Assembly (NCBI RefSeq): GCF_005484805.1
Contig: NZ_CP039432.1
Span: 2,790,001 to 2,854,000 of the forward strand
Direction: 5' to 3'
Length of the DNA stretch: 64,000 nt
DNA from: Rhodococcus sp. SGAir0479
GTDB lineage: Bacteria; Actinomycetota; Actinomycetes; Mycobacteriales; Mycobacteriaceae
The notes under the pieces were generated by a model that saw only the letters and a program-made list of their open reading frames with translations, was not told where the DNA came from and ran no database searches. Positions 21,838-32,688 of the stretch are shown one piece after another. A program made the position numbers and the translations under genes. Numbering within the stretch: the stretch's first letter is position 1; every line of letters begins with the position of its first letter.

Positions 21838-23070
21838 ATGGCTGGAGACATCGTCCCGATCGAACTCGGTCTGACCCGAGGCGACCTCGTCACGTTGTGG
21901 GCCCCGCGCTGGCGCGAGGGTGACGACGAGTGGGAGGCGTTCCTCGGCCACGAGGAGGACCTCTACGGGTTCGGCTCGGTCGCCGCGCTGGCCGCCTTCC
22001 TGCGCACGGACGACGACAACGATCTCGTCGAGCACCCGTCGTGGCCGGTGTTCTCCAAGCTGGCCGCACCGGAACTCGAGCCGGAGGAGGACGACTCGTT
22101 CGACCTGATCGGCGTTCCCGAACTGGCCGCCGGTGATCCGGAGCCGCTCACGATCGCCGAACTTGACGCCACCCTGGACATGGTGCGCAGCATCGGGGAG
22201 GTCTGCGACCTCGAACCGGTGGTGAAGTTCTTCGAGAACCATCCCGAGATCGGTTACCTGCGCGGGGGCGTCGACCAGTTCGTCGGCCGCGACGGCGAAG
22301 CGCTGTGGGACCGGATCGGCGGCGCCGTCGCCCAGGACTGGGACGCGGTGCTCGACGCCATCGACGCGATCGTCACCACCCCGGACGTCGATGCGGAGGC
22401 CCTGGCGGTCGCCGAGGCGGAGATCCTCGCCGCCGAGGAGAACGTGGTGGACGCGGACGACGACGCGGAGACCGACGAGGACTTCGAGGACCTCGACACC
22501 GACGAGGACGAGGAGGCCGAGGAGACCTTCTGGACCGGCGTCGGCATCGACCCGATCAAGATCATCACCTCCGAGACGACCTACTACTCACTGCGCTGCT
22601 ACCTCGACGACCATGCGGTGTTCCTGGGCCGCGGCGGGCAGATCTCGGTTTTCGGTTCCGAGCGCGCACTGGCCCGCTACCTCGCCGACAACCACGAGCA
22701 CGACCTGGCCCGCGTCAGCACGTACGAACAGGTGCAGACCGCGGCCGTCGACGGTTCCCTGGAGGTGGAGGTCACCGACGAGAACATCTACGTTCTCCCC
22801 GGGCTGGCCGATGACCTCGCCGAGGGCCCCGACGCGGTGGACGCCGATCAGCTGGAGCTGGCGGTCGAGCTGTTCACCGATGCGGCGGACTTCGCGAGGG
22901 ACGACGCCACCGACGCCGCGCTGGCGGCGTCGACCCCCCTGGGTTGGTACGTCTCGTACATTCTCGAGCCCACCCCGGGCCGCCTGGCCCCGAGCCCGCC
23001 GTTCCAGGCGGAGGCCGAGGCATGGCGGGCGCTCGAGCACGAGTTCGAGGCCCGCCTGCGCCCGGAGTAG
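21838..23070 (+). CDS. satS: SatS-like SecA2-pathway export chaperone
   Basis: A strongly acidic 410-residue protein. By position (upp - X - satS - add), length (M. tuberculosis Rv3311 is about 420 residues) and overall character it corresponds to SatS, the chaperone that stabilises and helps export a subset of SecA2-dependent proteins, including SapM. Visible: an N-terminal domain starting LTRGDLVTLWAPRW (about 10-23), an acidic low-complexity hinge (about 196-235, mostly Asp/Glu), and a C-terminal domain with KIITSETTYYSLRCYLDDHA (about 241-260). No signal peptide, so cytoplasmic. ATG 21838 lies 4 bp after TAGGCT(T), a -10-like element, so it may be leaderless. SapM itself is absent from this locus. 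Confidence 0.75.
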   Translation: MAGDIVPIELGLTRGDLVTLWAPRWREGDDEWEAFLGHEEDLYGFGSVAALAAFLRTDDDNDLVEHPSWPVFSKLAAPELEPEEDDSFDLIGVPELAAGDPEPLTIAELDATLDMVRSIGEVCDLEPVVKFFENHPEIGYLRGGVDQFVGRDGEALWDRIGGAVAQDWDAVLDAIDAIVTTPDVDAEALAVAEAEILAAEENVVDADDDAETDEDFEDLDTDEDEEAEETFWTGVGIDPIKIITSETTYYSLRCYLDDHAVFLGRGGQISVFGSERALARYLADNHEHDLARVSTYEQVQTAAVDGSLEVEVTDENIYVLPGLADDLAEGPDAVDADQLELAVELFTDAADFARDDATDAALAASTPLGWYVSYILEPTPGRLAPSPPFQAEAEAWRALEHEFEARLRPE

Positions 23071-23080
23071 CCGCGCCGGG

Positions 23081-24169
23081 TCAGCCGATCAGCACCGCGT
23101 AACCGGGCTTGATGACGTCGTCGATGAGCGCGAGCCGCTGGTCGAAGGGGATGAACGCGGACTTCATGGCGTTGATGGTGAAGCGTTCGAGGTCGCTCCA
23201 GCCGTAGCCGAAGGTCCGCACGAGCGCGAGCATCTCCCGGCTCATCGTCGTGTCGCTCATCAATCGGTTGTCGGTGTTGACGGTGACCCGGAACCGCTGG
23301 CGGGCCAACAGGTCGAACGGGTGCGACTCGAGGTCCGGCACGGCGCCCGTCTGCACGTTGGAGCTGGGGCAGAGTTCGAGCGGAATCCGCTTGTCGCGGA
23401 CGTAGTTCGCGAGCAGACCGAGCGTGACGTCGCCGTCCGCGCCGACGGTGATGTCGTCGGTGATGCGCACCCCGTGCCCCAGCCGGTCGGTGCCGCAGAA
23501 CGCGATGGCCTCGTGGATCGACGGCAGTCCGAAGGCCTCGCCGGCGTGGATAGTGAAATGCGCGTTGCAGTTCCTCATGTACTCGAACGCGTCGAGGTGC
23601 CGGCTCGGCGGGTAGCCCGCCTCGGCTCCGGCGATGTCGAAACCGACTACTCCGCGATCACGGAACCGGACCGCGAGTTCGGCGATCTCACGGGAACGGG
23701 CGGCATGCCGCATCGCCGTGAGCAGGCATCCGATGCGGATCTCGTGGCCGGCTGCACGGGCCGCCGCCTCGCCTTCCCGGAAGCCCGCGAGGACGTGGTC
23801 GACCACCTCGTCCAGACTCAGCCCGTCCTCGAGGTGCTGCTCGGGGGCGAACCGCACCTCGGCGTAGACGACGCCGTCGTCCGCGAGGTCCTCGGCGCAC
23901 TCACGCGCCACCCGGCGCAGGCCGTTCGGCGTCTGCATAACGGCGACGGTGTGCGCGAAGGTCTCCAGGTAGCGCTCGAGCGACCCACTGTCGGCGGCGG
24001 CGCGGAACCACTCGGCCAGCTCGTCCGGGTCCTCGGCCGGCAGATCGGCGTATCCGCACTCGGTGGCCAACGCTGCGACGGTGGCCGGGCGCAGTCCCCC
24101 GTCGAGGTGATCGTGCAGCAGGACCTTGGGTGCCCGGCGCAGGTATTCGAGATCCAACGGCGCTGTCAT
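23081..24169 (-). CDS. add: Adenosine deaminase
   Basis: Hydrolyses adenosine and deoxyadenosine to inosine and deoxyinosine, feeding PNP. 362 residues, family length. Zinc and catalytic motifs: [12 protein letters not shown] (about residues 17-28), [10 protein letters not shown] (about 202-211) with the metal His and proton-shuttle Glu, [11 protein letters not shown] (about 223-233), and [13 protein letters not shown] (about 290-302) with the metal Asp. The last motif reads NTDN where many bacterial enzymes have NTDD; the actinobacterial relatives I recall (Rv3313c) share this. ATG 24169. deoA and cdd, which follow add in M. tuberculosis, are missing. Confidence 0.93.
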   Translation of the reverse strand: MTAPLDLEYLRRAPKVLLHDHLDGGLRPATVAALATECGYADLPAEDPDELAEWFRAAADSGSLERYLETFAHTVAVMQTPNGLRRVARECAEDLADDGVVYAEVRFAPEQHLEDGLSLDEVVDHVLAGFREGEAAARAAGHEIRIGCLLTAMRHAARSREIAELAVRFRDRGVVGFDIAGAEAGYPPSRHLDAFEYMRNCNAHFTIHAGEAFGLPSIHEAIAFCGTDRLGHGVRITDDITVGADGDVTLGLLANYVRDKRIPLELCPSSNVQTGAVPDLESHPFDLLARQRFRVTVNTDNRLMSDTTMSREMLALVRTFGYGWSDLERFTINAMKSAFIPFDQRLALIDDVIKPGYAVLIG

Positions 24170-24552
24170 GGATCGACGGTAGCGGTGGAATGCGTCGAAC
24201 GTGCGTCACTCCGGGGCCGGGTGTCGGAACCGCGGACGACGCCCGGGTGTACGACCGAGCCGGTGCCCAGTGACCGGTCACCACCACGCAAAATGAAGTT
24301 ACCGGCGGGTACACACTCCCTACACGGCGTCGGACCCATGAGACATTTTCCACATTGCATCCTGCGCCCGAGCGGAGATCGTCCGTGCGTGCGACCCGGA
24401 GCTCCGCGCGCCCCGACTGTCACGCGCGGAGCCATTCGGCGAGCCGACCACCATTGTCGCGCAACATCTTCCGCCCGAACAGGGCCCTTGGTCCCCACCC
24501 GATCGGGCACCCCGGAACGGCAGTGGGGACCGACGGCCGGATCACCGACCGT

Positions 24553-24571
24553 TATGGGAAGGCAAACCTAA
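24553..24571. promoter_or_regulatory. IdeR/DtxR iron-box-like site upstream of sdhCDAB
   Basis: The 19-mer here matches the consensus TTAGGTTAGGCTAACCTAA at 14 positions. The right half, AGGCAAACCTAA, matches 11 of 12. It lies about 70 bp upstream of the likely sdhC start of transcription, where IdeR sites of activated genes such as mycobacterial bfrB are found. TAACAT (24569-24574) overlaps it and could be a second -10, which would make it a repressor site. Strength and sign of control are inference. Confidence 0.45.
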
Positions 24572-24607
24572 CATGCATTTTCGGAGCCGTACGAACCGCA
24601 ACGGGAA

Positions 24608-24637
24608 TTAGTTCCCGGATTCGGTTGGGTTTAGAGT
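24608..24637 (+). promoter_or_regulatory. Predicted promoter of sdhCDAB
   Basis: TTAGTT (24608-24613) and TAGAGT (24632-24637) are spaced 18 bp apart in a locally AT-richer stretch. Transcription would start near 24644. The fit to sigma-A elements is moderate. Confidence 0.4.
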
Positions 24638-24741
24638 TCACAGAAGTCGGTTCAGGTCCTCGTCGAGCCCGAGCTGCGGTAAATCCGAAATGCTGTGCAG
24701 GCTCGACGCGCCCACCAAAGACGTTGGAGGCACAGCACTCG

Positions 24742-25146
24742 ATGAGCAGCACGACGGAAGCCGCTCCCGCGAAGGAGCGCACCCGGTCGCTTTACCGGGG
24801 CGACCCCGGCATGTGGTCCTGGGTTCTACACCGGATCACCGGCGTCGCAACATTCTTTTTCCTTTTCGTCCACGTCCTGGACACCGCGCTCGTGCGCGTC
24901 AACCCGGACACCTACGACCGGGTCATCGAGACCTACAAGAACCCGGTCGTCGGCCTCATGGAGCTCGCGCTCGTGGCCATGGTGCTGTACCACGCCCTCA
25001 ACGGTGTGCGCGTGATGCTGATCGACTTCTGGTCGAAGGGCCCGCAGTACCAGCGCGTCATGCTCTGGGTCATCATCGCGGTCTGGTTCGTGGTCATGAT
25101 CCCGGGCGCGGGTCGCATCTTCTACAACATGTTTGCGGGGCACTGA
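24742..25146 (+). CDS. sdhC: Succinate dehydrogenase, cytochrome b556 subunit
   Basis: First gene of the sdhCDAB operon. A 134-residue membrane anchor subunit of complex II with three spans (about residues 32-52, 70-92 and 105-126). HRITG (about 29-33) is the SdhC quinone/heme signature, and the His in MVLYHALNGVR (about 83-93) is the likely heme b ligand. It binds quinone and holds SdhAB to the membrane. ATG 24742 with GGAGG about 13 nt upstream; the frame is open further 5' but not protein-like. Only 1 bp separates it from sdhD. Confidence 0.94.
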   Translation: MSSTTEAAPAKERTRSLYRGDPGMWSWVLHRITGVATFFFLFVHVLDTALVRVNPDTYDRVIETYKNPVVGLMELALVAMVLYHALNGVRVMLIDFWSKGPQYQRVMLWVIIAVWFVVMIPGAGRIFYNMFAGH

Positions 25147-25147
25147 C

Positions 25148-25591
25148 ATGACGACAGAAGCCAAGACTCTCGGCAAGGCGTTCGACCGCCCGGCCAGCCT
25201 GGACAACCCGCGCTCCCCGCGCCGCGCCGCCAAGAACAACTTCGAGCTCTACGCATGGCTGTTCATGCGTTTCTCGGGCCTGGCGCTGATCATCCTGGTC
25301 CTGGGCCACCTGTTCATCATGTTGATGCTCGACGACGGTGTGCACCGCATCAACTTCGCGTTCGTCGCGGGTCGCTGGTCCAGCCCGTTCTGGCAGTTCT
25401 GGGACCTGGCGATGCTCTGGCTCGCCCAGCTGCACGGTGGCAACGGTCTGCGGACGGTCATCGCGGACTACTCGCGTAAGGACTCCACCCGGTTCTGGCT
25501 CAACACGATCCTGGTCGTGTCGATGATCCTGATCATGGGCCTGGGCACCTACGTCATCTTCACCTTCGACCCCAACATCTCGGCGAGCTAG
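25148..25591 (+). CDS. sdhD: Succinate dehydrogenase, hydrophobic membrane anchor subunit
   Basis: The second membrane anchor of complex II, 147 residues. Three spans are visible (about 38-58, 78-98 and 117-140). The first contains LFMRFSGLALIILVLGHLF with the conserved Ser/Arg and His used by SdhD for quinone and heme. GNGLRTVIADY (about 98-108) is the conserved loop. ATG 25148, 1 bp after the sdhC stop, 15 bp before sdhA. Confidence 0.93.
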   Translation: MTTEAKTLGKAFDRPASLDNPRSPRRAAKNNFELYAWLFMRFSGLALIILVLGHLFIMLMLDDGVHRINFAFVAGRWSSPFWQFWDLAMLWLAQLHGGNGLRTVIADYSRKDSTRFWLNTILVVSMILIMGLGTYVIFTFDPNISAS

Positions 25592-25606
25592 GGGAGCAGA
25601 GACTTC

Positions 25607-27358
25607 ATGCAGGAACATCGTTATGACGTCGTCATCGTCGGCGCCGGTGGCGCTGGCATGCGCGCAGCCATCGAGGCCGGCCCCCGCGCCCGCACCGCGG
25701 TCCTGACCAAGCTGTACCCCACGCGTAGCCACACCGGCGCCGCCCAGGGCGGTATGTGCGCGGCGCTCGCCAACGTCGAGGAAGACAACTGGGAGTGGCA
25801 CACCTTCGACACCGTCAAGGGTGGCGACTACCTCGCCGACCAGGACGCGGTCGAGATCATGGCCAAGGAAGCCATCGACGCGGTGCTGGACCTCGAGAAG
25901 ATGGGTCTTCCGTTCAACCGCACCCCCGAGGGCAAGATCGACCAGCGTCGTTTCGGTGGTCACACCCGCGATCACGGTAAGGCCCCGGTTCGTCGTGCGT
26001 GCTACGCCGCCGACCGCACCGGCCACATGATCCTGCAGACGCTCTACCAGAACTGCGTCAAGCACGACGTCGAGTTCTTCAACGAGTTCTACGCGCTCGA
26101 CATCGCGCTGACCGAGACCCCCGAGGGTCCGGTTGCCACCGGCGTCATCGCGTACGAGCTCGCGACCGGTGAGCTCCACGTCTTCCACGCGAAGTCGATC
26201 GTGTTCGCCACCGGTGGCTCGGGCCGCATGTACAAGACGACGTCCAACGCGCACACCCTCACCGGTGACGGCATGGGCATCATCTTCCGCAACGGCCTGC
26301 CGCTCGAGGACATGGAGTTCCACCAGTTCCATCCGACGGGACTCGCGGGCCTGGGCATCCTCATCTCGGAGGCCGTGCGCGGCGAGGGCGGCATCCTCCG
26401 CAACGTCGACGGCGAGCGCTTCATGGAGCGCTACGCCCCCACCATCAAGGACCTCGCGCCGCGCGACATCGTCGCCCGCTCGATGGTGCTCGAGGTGCTC
26501 GAGGGTCGCGGTGCCGGTCCGAACAAGGACTACGTCTACATCGACGTCACGCACCTCGGCGAGGACGTGCTCGAGGAGAAGCTCCCCGACATCACCGAGT
26601 TCGCCCGCACCTACCTGGGCGTCGACCCGGTCACCGAGCTGGTGCCGGTGTACCCCACGTGCCACTACGTGATGGGTGGCATCCCCACCAAGATCAACGG
26701 TGAGGTGCTGCGCAACAACGAGGACCACGTGCCCGGCCTGTACGCCGCCGGCGAGTGCGCGTGTGTCTCGGTCCACGGCGCCAACCGTCTCGGCACCAAC
26801 TCGCTGCTCGACATCAACGTCTTCGGGCGCCGTGCCGGCATCGCCGCCGCGGAGCACGCCGAGAAGACGGACTTCGTGCCGCTGCCCGAGAACCCGGCCG
26901 AGAAGGTCGAGAAGTGGCTCGAGGTCATCCTGTCCGACCACGGTCACGAGCGTGTCGCGGACATCCGCACCGAGCTGCAGCAGTCGATGGACAACAACGC
27001 GTCGGTGTTCCGCACCGAGGAGACCCTGACGCGGGCGCTGAAGGATATCCACGCCCTCAAGGAGCGCTACAACCACATCACGGTCCAGGACAAGGGCAAG
27101 CGCTACAACAGCGACCTGCTCGAGGCCGTCGAGCTGGGCTTCCTGCTCGAGATGGCAGAGGTCACGGTCGTCGGTGCGCTCAACCGCAAGGAGTCGCGCG
27201 GCGGCCACGCCCGCGAGGACTACCCGGATCGCAACGATGCCGAGTACATGCAGCACACGATGGCGTACAAGGAGGGATCGGAGCTCATCTCGCCGATCCG
27301 TCTGGACTACAAGCCGGTGGTCCAGACCCGCTACGAGCCGATGGAGCGTAAGTACTGA
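25607..27358 (+). CDS. sdhA: Succinate dehydrogenase, flavoprotein subunit
   Basis: Oxidises succinate to fumarate on covalently bound FAD. 583 residues. FAD fold: VVIVGAGGAGMRAA (residues 9-22). RSHTGAAQGG (about 44-53) holds the His that takes the 8-alpha covalent FAD. RRFGGHTRDHG, RACYAADRTGH and FHQFHPTG are active-site segments; the proton-delivery Arg lies in ISEAVRGEGG (about 254-263). GECACVSVHGANRLGTNSLL (about 383-402) closes the FAD site. It starts 15 bp after sdhD with GGGGAGCAGAGA upstream, and overlaps sdhB by one base (TGATG). Codon use is of a highly expressed gene. Confidence 0.97.
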   Translation: MQEHRYDVVIVGAGGAGMRAAIEAGPRARTAVLTKLYPTRSHTGAAQGGMCAALANVEEDNWEWHTFDTVKGGDYLADQDAVEIMAKEAIDAVLDLEKMGLPFNRTPEGKIDQRRFGGHTRDHGKAPVRRACYAADRTGHMILQTLYQNCVKHDVEFFNEFYALDIALTETPEGPVATGVIAYELATGELHVFHAKSIVFATGGSGRMYKTTSNAHTLTGDGMGIIFRNGLPLEDMEFHQFHPTGLAGLGILISEAVRGEGGILRNVDGERFMERYAPTIKDLAPRDIVARSMVLEVLEGRGAGPNKDYVYIDVTHLGEDVLEEKLPDITEFARTYLGVDPVTELVPVYPTCHYVMGGIPTKINGEVLRNNEDHVPGLYAAGECACVSVHGANRLGTNSLLDINVFGRRAGIAAAEHAEKTDFVPLPENPAEKVEKWLEVILSDHGHERVADIRTELQQSMDNNASVFRTEETLTRALKDIHALKERYNHITVQDKGKRYNSDLLEAVELGFLLEMAEVTVVGALNRKESRGGHAREDYPDRNDAEYMQHTMAYKEGSELISPIRLDYKPVVQTRYEPMERKY

Positions 27359-28134
27359 TGTCCGCACCTGTCATGGACAAGGACGCACCCACGCTGCCGC
27401 CCGTTCCCGAGGGCGCCGTCATGGTCACCCTCAAGATCGCCCGGTTCAACCCGGAGGACGGCGAGGGCCAGCGCTGGGAGAGCTTCCAGGTCCCCACCCT
27501 GCCGACCGACCGTCTGCTGAACCTGCTGCTGTACGTGAAGGGCTACCTCGACGGCACGCTGACGTTCCGTCGCTCCTGCGCGCACGGCGTGTGCGGCTCG
27601 GACGCGATGCGCATCAACGGCGTCAACCGTCTGGCCTGCAAGGTCCTCATGCGTGACATGCTGCCCAAGGACGGCAGCGCGCTCACGATCACCGTCGAGC
27701 CCATCAAGGGTCTGCCGGTCGAGAAGGACCTCGTCGTCGACATGGAGCCCTTCTTCGACGCGTACCGCGCCGTGAAGCCGTTCCTCGTCACCACCGGCAA
27801 CGAGCCCACCCGCGAGCGCATCCAGTCGCAGGCGGACCGTGCCCGGTTCGACGACACCACCAAGTGCATCCTGTGCGCCTGCTGCACCACCTCGTGCCCG
27901 GTGTACTGGAGCGACGGCAGCTACTTCGGCCCGGCCGCGATCGTGAACGCGCACCGTTTCATCTTCGACAGCCGTGACGAGGGCGCCGCCGAGCGTCTCG
28001 ACATCCTGAACGACAAGGACGGCGTGTGGCGCTGCCGCACGACCTTCAACTGCACCGACGCGTGCCCCCGTGGCATCCAGGTGACGAAGGCGATCCAGGA
28101 AGTCAAGCGCGCGCTGCTGTTCGCCCGCAAGTGA
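27358..28134 (+). CDS. sdhB: Succinate dehydrogenase, iron-sulfur subunit
   Basis: Carries electrons from FAD to quinone through three clusters. 258 residues. The [2Fe-2S] ligands are in SCAHGVCGSDAMRINGVNRL plus the next AC (about residues 75-96). The [4Fe-4S] set begins CILCACCTTSCP (about 170-181), and the [3Fe-4S] set is in CRTTFNCTDACPRGI (about 226-240). The ATG overlaps the sdhA stop by one base, so translation is coupled. Last gene of the operon, followed by a long stem-loop. Confidence 0.97.
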   Translation: MSAPVMDKDAPTLPPVPEGAVMVTLKIARFNPEDGEGQRWESFQVPTLPTDRLLNLLLYVKGYLDGTLTFRRSCAHGVCGSDAMRINGVNRLACKVLMRDMLPKDGSALTITVEPIKGLPVEKDLVVDMEPFFDAYRAVKPFLVTTGNEPTRERIQSQADRARFDDTTKCILCACCTTSCPVYWSDGSYFGPAAIVNAHRFIFDSRDEGAAERLDILNDKDGVWRCRTTFNCTDACPRGIQVTKAIQEVKRALLFARK

Positions 28135-28161
28135 TGCTCTCGTAAGCACACAGCACCCCGT

Positions 28162-28215
28162 TTTGCGCACTTGTCGCAGCTCCCGACCGGTTCGGGCGCT
28201 CGGCAAGTGCGCAAA
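28162..28215. terminator. Stem-loop after sdhB
   Basis: A perfect 12-bp stem, TTTGCGCACTTG (28162-28173) with its complement (28204-28215), encloses a 30-nt loop that can fold further. It starts 27 bp past the sdhB stop and is followed by CGCGTTTCC, without a long T-run. Most likely the operon terminator. Confidence 0.6.
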
Positions 28216-28312
28216 CGCGTTTCCAGGACGGTCGTGCGGTGGCGGCGCGACACACCTGTGACGAGGCCCGCCACGACACGGTGATCGGCCTTCCATACGC
28301 TGGAGAGTCGAT

Positions 28313-29650
28313 ATGGCTGCTCTCCCGAAAACCGCACGGCGACGAATCCTCCTGACCGCCACCGCCTCCGCACTCGTCCTCGGTGCCGGGGGCGCTCCCG
28401 CCGTGGCCCTGCCCCTCCCGGAGCAGGCTCCCCTCGCGGCCGACCAGCCCGTCGCGCCCACCACCACTCCCCCGTTCAGCACCCCGAACACCGACGCGTG
28501 CCCGCACCGGCAGTCCCCTCCCCCGGCGATCGACCTCTCCGAGGTACCGCGCCCGGGACAGGACGCACCGGCGCCCGTCCCGGTCCCCGACTCCCCCGTC
28601 GGCGGTGCAGCCCTCGGCAGCTGCGGGGTGGTCACCGCCCCCGGCACGCCGCCGCTGCCCGCCGACATCTCCGCGACCGCGTGGGTGCTGTCCGACCTCG
28701 ACACCGGGGACGTGCTCGCGGCCAAGGACCCGCACGGCCGCTACCGGCCCGCCAGCACCATCAAGGTGCTGCTCTCGCTCGTCGCGCTCGACGAGCTCGA
28801 TCTGAACCGCACCGTCACCGCCACCTCGGAGGACGCGGCGATGGAGGGCAGCTCCGTGGGGCTCGGCGCCGGCGGTACGTACACCATTCTGCAGCTGATG
28901 CAGGGGCTGGTGATGCGCTCGGGCAACGACGCCGCCCACGCCCTCGCAGCGCAACTCGGCGGGGAGGACGCGACCGTCGCCAAGATGAACGCCGAAGCCG
29001 CATCCCTGGGCGCGCTGGACACCCGGACGGCGTCGGTGTCCGGCCTGGACGGCCCGGGAATGTCGACGTCGGCGTACGACCTGGCGCTGTTCTTCCGCGC
29101 CGCGATGCGGAACCCGACCTTCGCGCAACTGATCACGACGGAGTCGGTCCTCTACCCGGGGCACCCGGCGGATCCCGCCAAGCCCGACGACAAGCCGGTC
29201 GAGCCGTACCCGATCTTCAACGACAACCAGCTGCTGATGAACTATCCGGGCGCGCTCGGCGGCAAGACCGGGTACACCGACGACGCCAGGCAGACATTCG
29301 TCGGTGGGGCCGTCCGGGACGGCCGCCGACTCGGGGTCACGCTGATGGCCGCGGACGTCCTCCCGATCCGGCCGTGGGAGCAGGTCGCCCGCCTGCTCGA
29401 CTACGGGTACGGGCTCGATCCCGCGACCGCGGTCGGCACGCTCGTCGAGCCGGACACCGCGACGTCGGAACCGGCCGCCGAGGTGGCCGGACCCGACACC
29501 CACGGCCCCGGCGGCATGGACCTGGCGTCGGGCTCGGACCTGCCGGACAAGGATCTCGCCGGCCGCGTCGCGGTCGGTCTGGTGGGAACGGGTGTCGTGG
29601 TCGGGCTGCTCGTGTGGGCGCGGGTGCTCGTCCGCCGACGCCGGCGCTGA
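28313..29650 (+). CDS. dacB: D-alanyl-D-alanine carboxypeptidase (penicillin-binding protein, DacB1-like)
   Basis: A class C-type low-molecular-weight PBP that trims D-Ala from peptidoglycan pentapeptides outside the membrane. 445 residues. Signal peptide at 1-32 (RRRI, then a hydrophobic core ending AVA). A Pro-rich linker runs to about 120. The peptidase S11 domain shows the SxxK nucleophile in STIKVLL (about 145-151), the SxN motif SGND (about 203-206) and KTG in GGKTGYT (about 318-324). A C-terminal span (about 422-438) followed by RRRRR anchors it. ATG 28313 with CTGGAGAG upstream. Corresponds to Rv3330, which also lies downstream of sdhB in mycobacteria. Confidence 0.92.
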   Translation: MAALPKTARRRILLTATASALVLGAGGAPAVALPLPEQAPLAADQPVAPTTTPPFSTPNTDACPHRQSPPPAIDLSEVPRPGQDAPAPVPVPDSPVGGAALGSCGVVTAPGTPPLPADISATAWVLSDLDTGDVLAAKDPHGRYRPASTIKVLLSLVALDELDLNRTVTATSEDAAMEGSSVGLGAGGTYTILQLMQGLVMRSGNDAAHALAAQLGGEDATVAKMNAEAASLGALDTRTASVSGLDGPGMSTSAYDLALFFRAAMRNPTFAQLITTESVLYPGHPADPAKPDDKPVEPYPIFNDNQLLMNYPGALGGKTGYTDDARQTFVGGAVRDGRRLGVTLMAADVLPIRPWEQVARLLDYGYGLDPATAVGTLVEPDTATSEPAAEVAGPDTHGPGGMDLASGSDLPDKDLAGRVAVGLVGTGVVVGLLVWARVLVRRRRR

Positions 29651-29653
29651 CGG

Positions 29654-30679
29654 TCAGTCGCCGCGTCGCCGCCACAGGCCGGCGAGTCCGATCGCTGCGA
29701 GCGCCCCGGCACCGGTCAGGGCCGCGGCCTCCTTCGCCGACATCCCCTCGCGCACCTGCACGCGGGGTCGGATCACGGCCGACTCCGGCGGCGGGACGAA
29801 CGCCTTCTCGAGGTTCTCCCGGGCGGTGGCGGCCCACGCGGTCGCGAACAGGATCAGCCGCGCGGTCACATTGCTGAACACCAGGAGACCGATGATGGGA
29901 CCGAACGCGACACCGGCAGGGCCCCGGCTGACCGCCGCCAGGTAGATCGCCCCTACCTGGCGGAAGATCTCGAACACGATGGCCGCGGCGAACGCGGCCC
30001 GCAGTGCGCTGCGCAGCGTCACCGGCTCCCGCGGCAGTCGCGCGATGACCCAGGACAGCAGCGCCCACGTCGCCAGCAGCCCGATCGCGAACGACACGAT
30101 CCGCAGCAGCACGCCGACACCGGTCAGGTGCTCGGCACCGAGCCGTTCGACCACCCATCCGGCGACCGGGCCGTTGCTGAGCGCCGACAACCCGAAGGTC
30201 ACCAGCATCGCCACACCGAGGCCGAGCAGCGCGCCGAAGTCCTTGACCTTGGTGACCACGAAGTTCCCGGCCTGGTGGGTGTGCTCCCACATGGCGGTCA
30301 ACGCGTCGCGCAGATTGGTGATCCACCCCAGGCCCGCGTACACGGCGCCGAGCAGACCGAACACGCCGACGCTGGTGCGCGCCGAGATCGCCGCATCGAT
30401 GAGGTCGTTGACGGTGTCCCCGAGCCCGCCCGGCATGTTCTGGCTGACCTGGTCCCGGATCTCGACGAGCCACTCCGGATGACCGGCGAGCACGAAACCC
30501 GCGACGGCGAACGCGACCATGAGGATCGGGACGATCGCGAGGATCGTGAAGTAGGTGATCCCGGCGGCGTAGTAGTCGCCCTTCTGCGTCTGGTAGCGCC
30601 CGCCCGCCCGGACGAGGTGATCGAGCCACGGCCGGCCCGCACGCTGCCTGTCGAGGAAGCCCGGTGCGTCGTCGGCCAT
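29654..30679 (-). CDS. YhjD/YihY/BrkB-family inner membrane protein
   Basis: A 341-residue polytopic protein with about six spans (near 45-66, 104-124, 150-168, 185-210, 222-243 and 253-278). AAGITYFTILAIVPILM (about 38-54) is the family signature. The short C-terminal tail carries a last hydrophobic patch and WRRR. Members were once called RNase BN; that activity is not theirs, and YhjD has been linked to lipid A precursor export in E. coli suppressors, which does not apply to this wall type. Role unknown. It is 7 bp after trpS in the same direction, as Rv3335c-Rv3336c. The end faces the convergent dacB 3 bp away. Confidence 0.85.
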   Translation of the reverse strand: MADDAPGFLDRQRAGRPWLDHLVRAGGRYQTQKGDYYAAGITYFTILAIVPILMVAFAVAGFVLAGHPEWLVEIRDQVSQNMPGGLGDTVNDLIDAAISARTSVGVFGLLGAVYAGLGWITNLRDALTAMWEHTHQAGNFVVTKVKDFGALLGLGVAMLVTFGLSALSNGPVAGWVVERLGAEHLTGVGVLLRIVSFAIGLLATWALLSWVIARLPREPVTLRSALRAAFAAAIVFEIFRQVGAIYLAAVSRGPAGVAFGPIIGLLVFSNVTARLILFATAWAATARENLEKAFVPPPESAVIRPRVQVREGMSAKEAAALTGAGALAAIGLAGLWRRRGD

Positions 30680-30686
30680 GTACGGA

Positions 30687-32687
<2,001 letters not shown>

Positions 32688-32688
<1 letters not shown>

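Larger units (their letters stand above)
24170..24741. other. 572-bp intergenic region, add / sdhC divergent control region
   Basis: No convincing coding sequence was found here. The region is less GC-rich near 24560-24640. It holds an IdeR/DtxR-like sequence (24553-24571) and a plausible sigma-A-type promoter (24608-24637) reading toward sdhC. This leaves a leader of about 100 nt before the sdhC ATG. The part nearer add (24180-24520) shows no structure I can name. Confidence 0.6.

Noticed and set aside
23290-23300. NTDN in adenosine deaminase where NTDD is common
   Set aside because: All other zinc and catalytic motifs are intact and actinobacterial relatives appear to share it; not a sign of lost activity.
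25094-27367. 757-codon minus-strand open frame opposite sdhDA
   Set aside because: Val/Gly/Arg/His-rich antisense shadow; sdhA on the other strand has all catalytic motifs.
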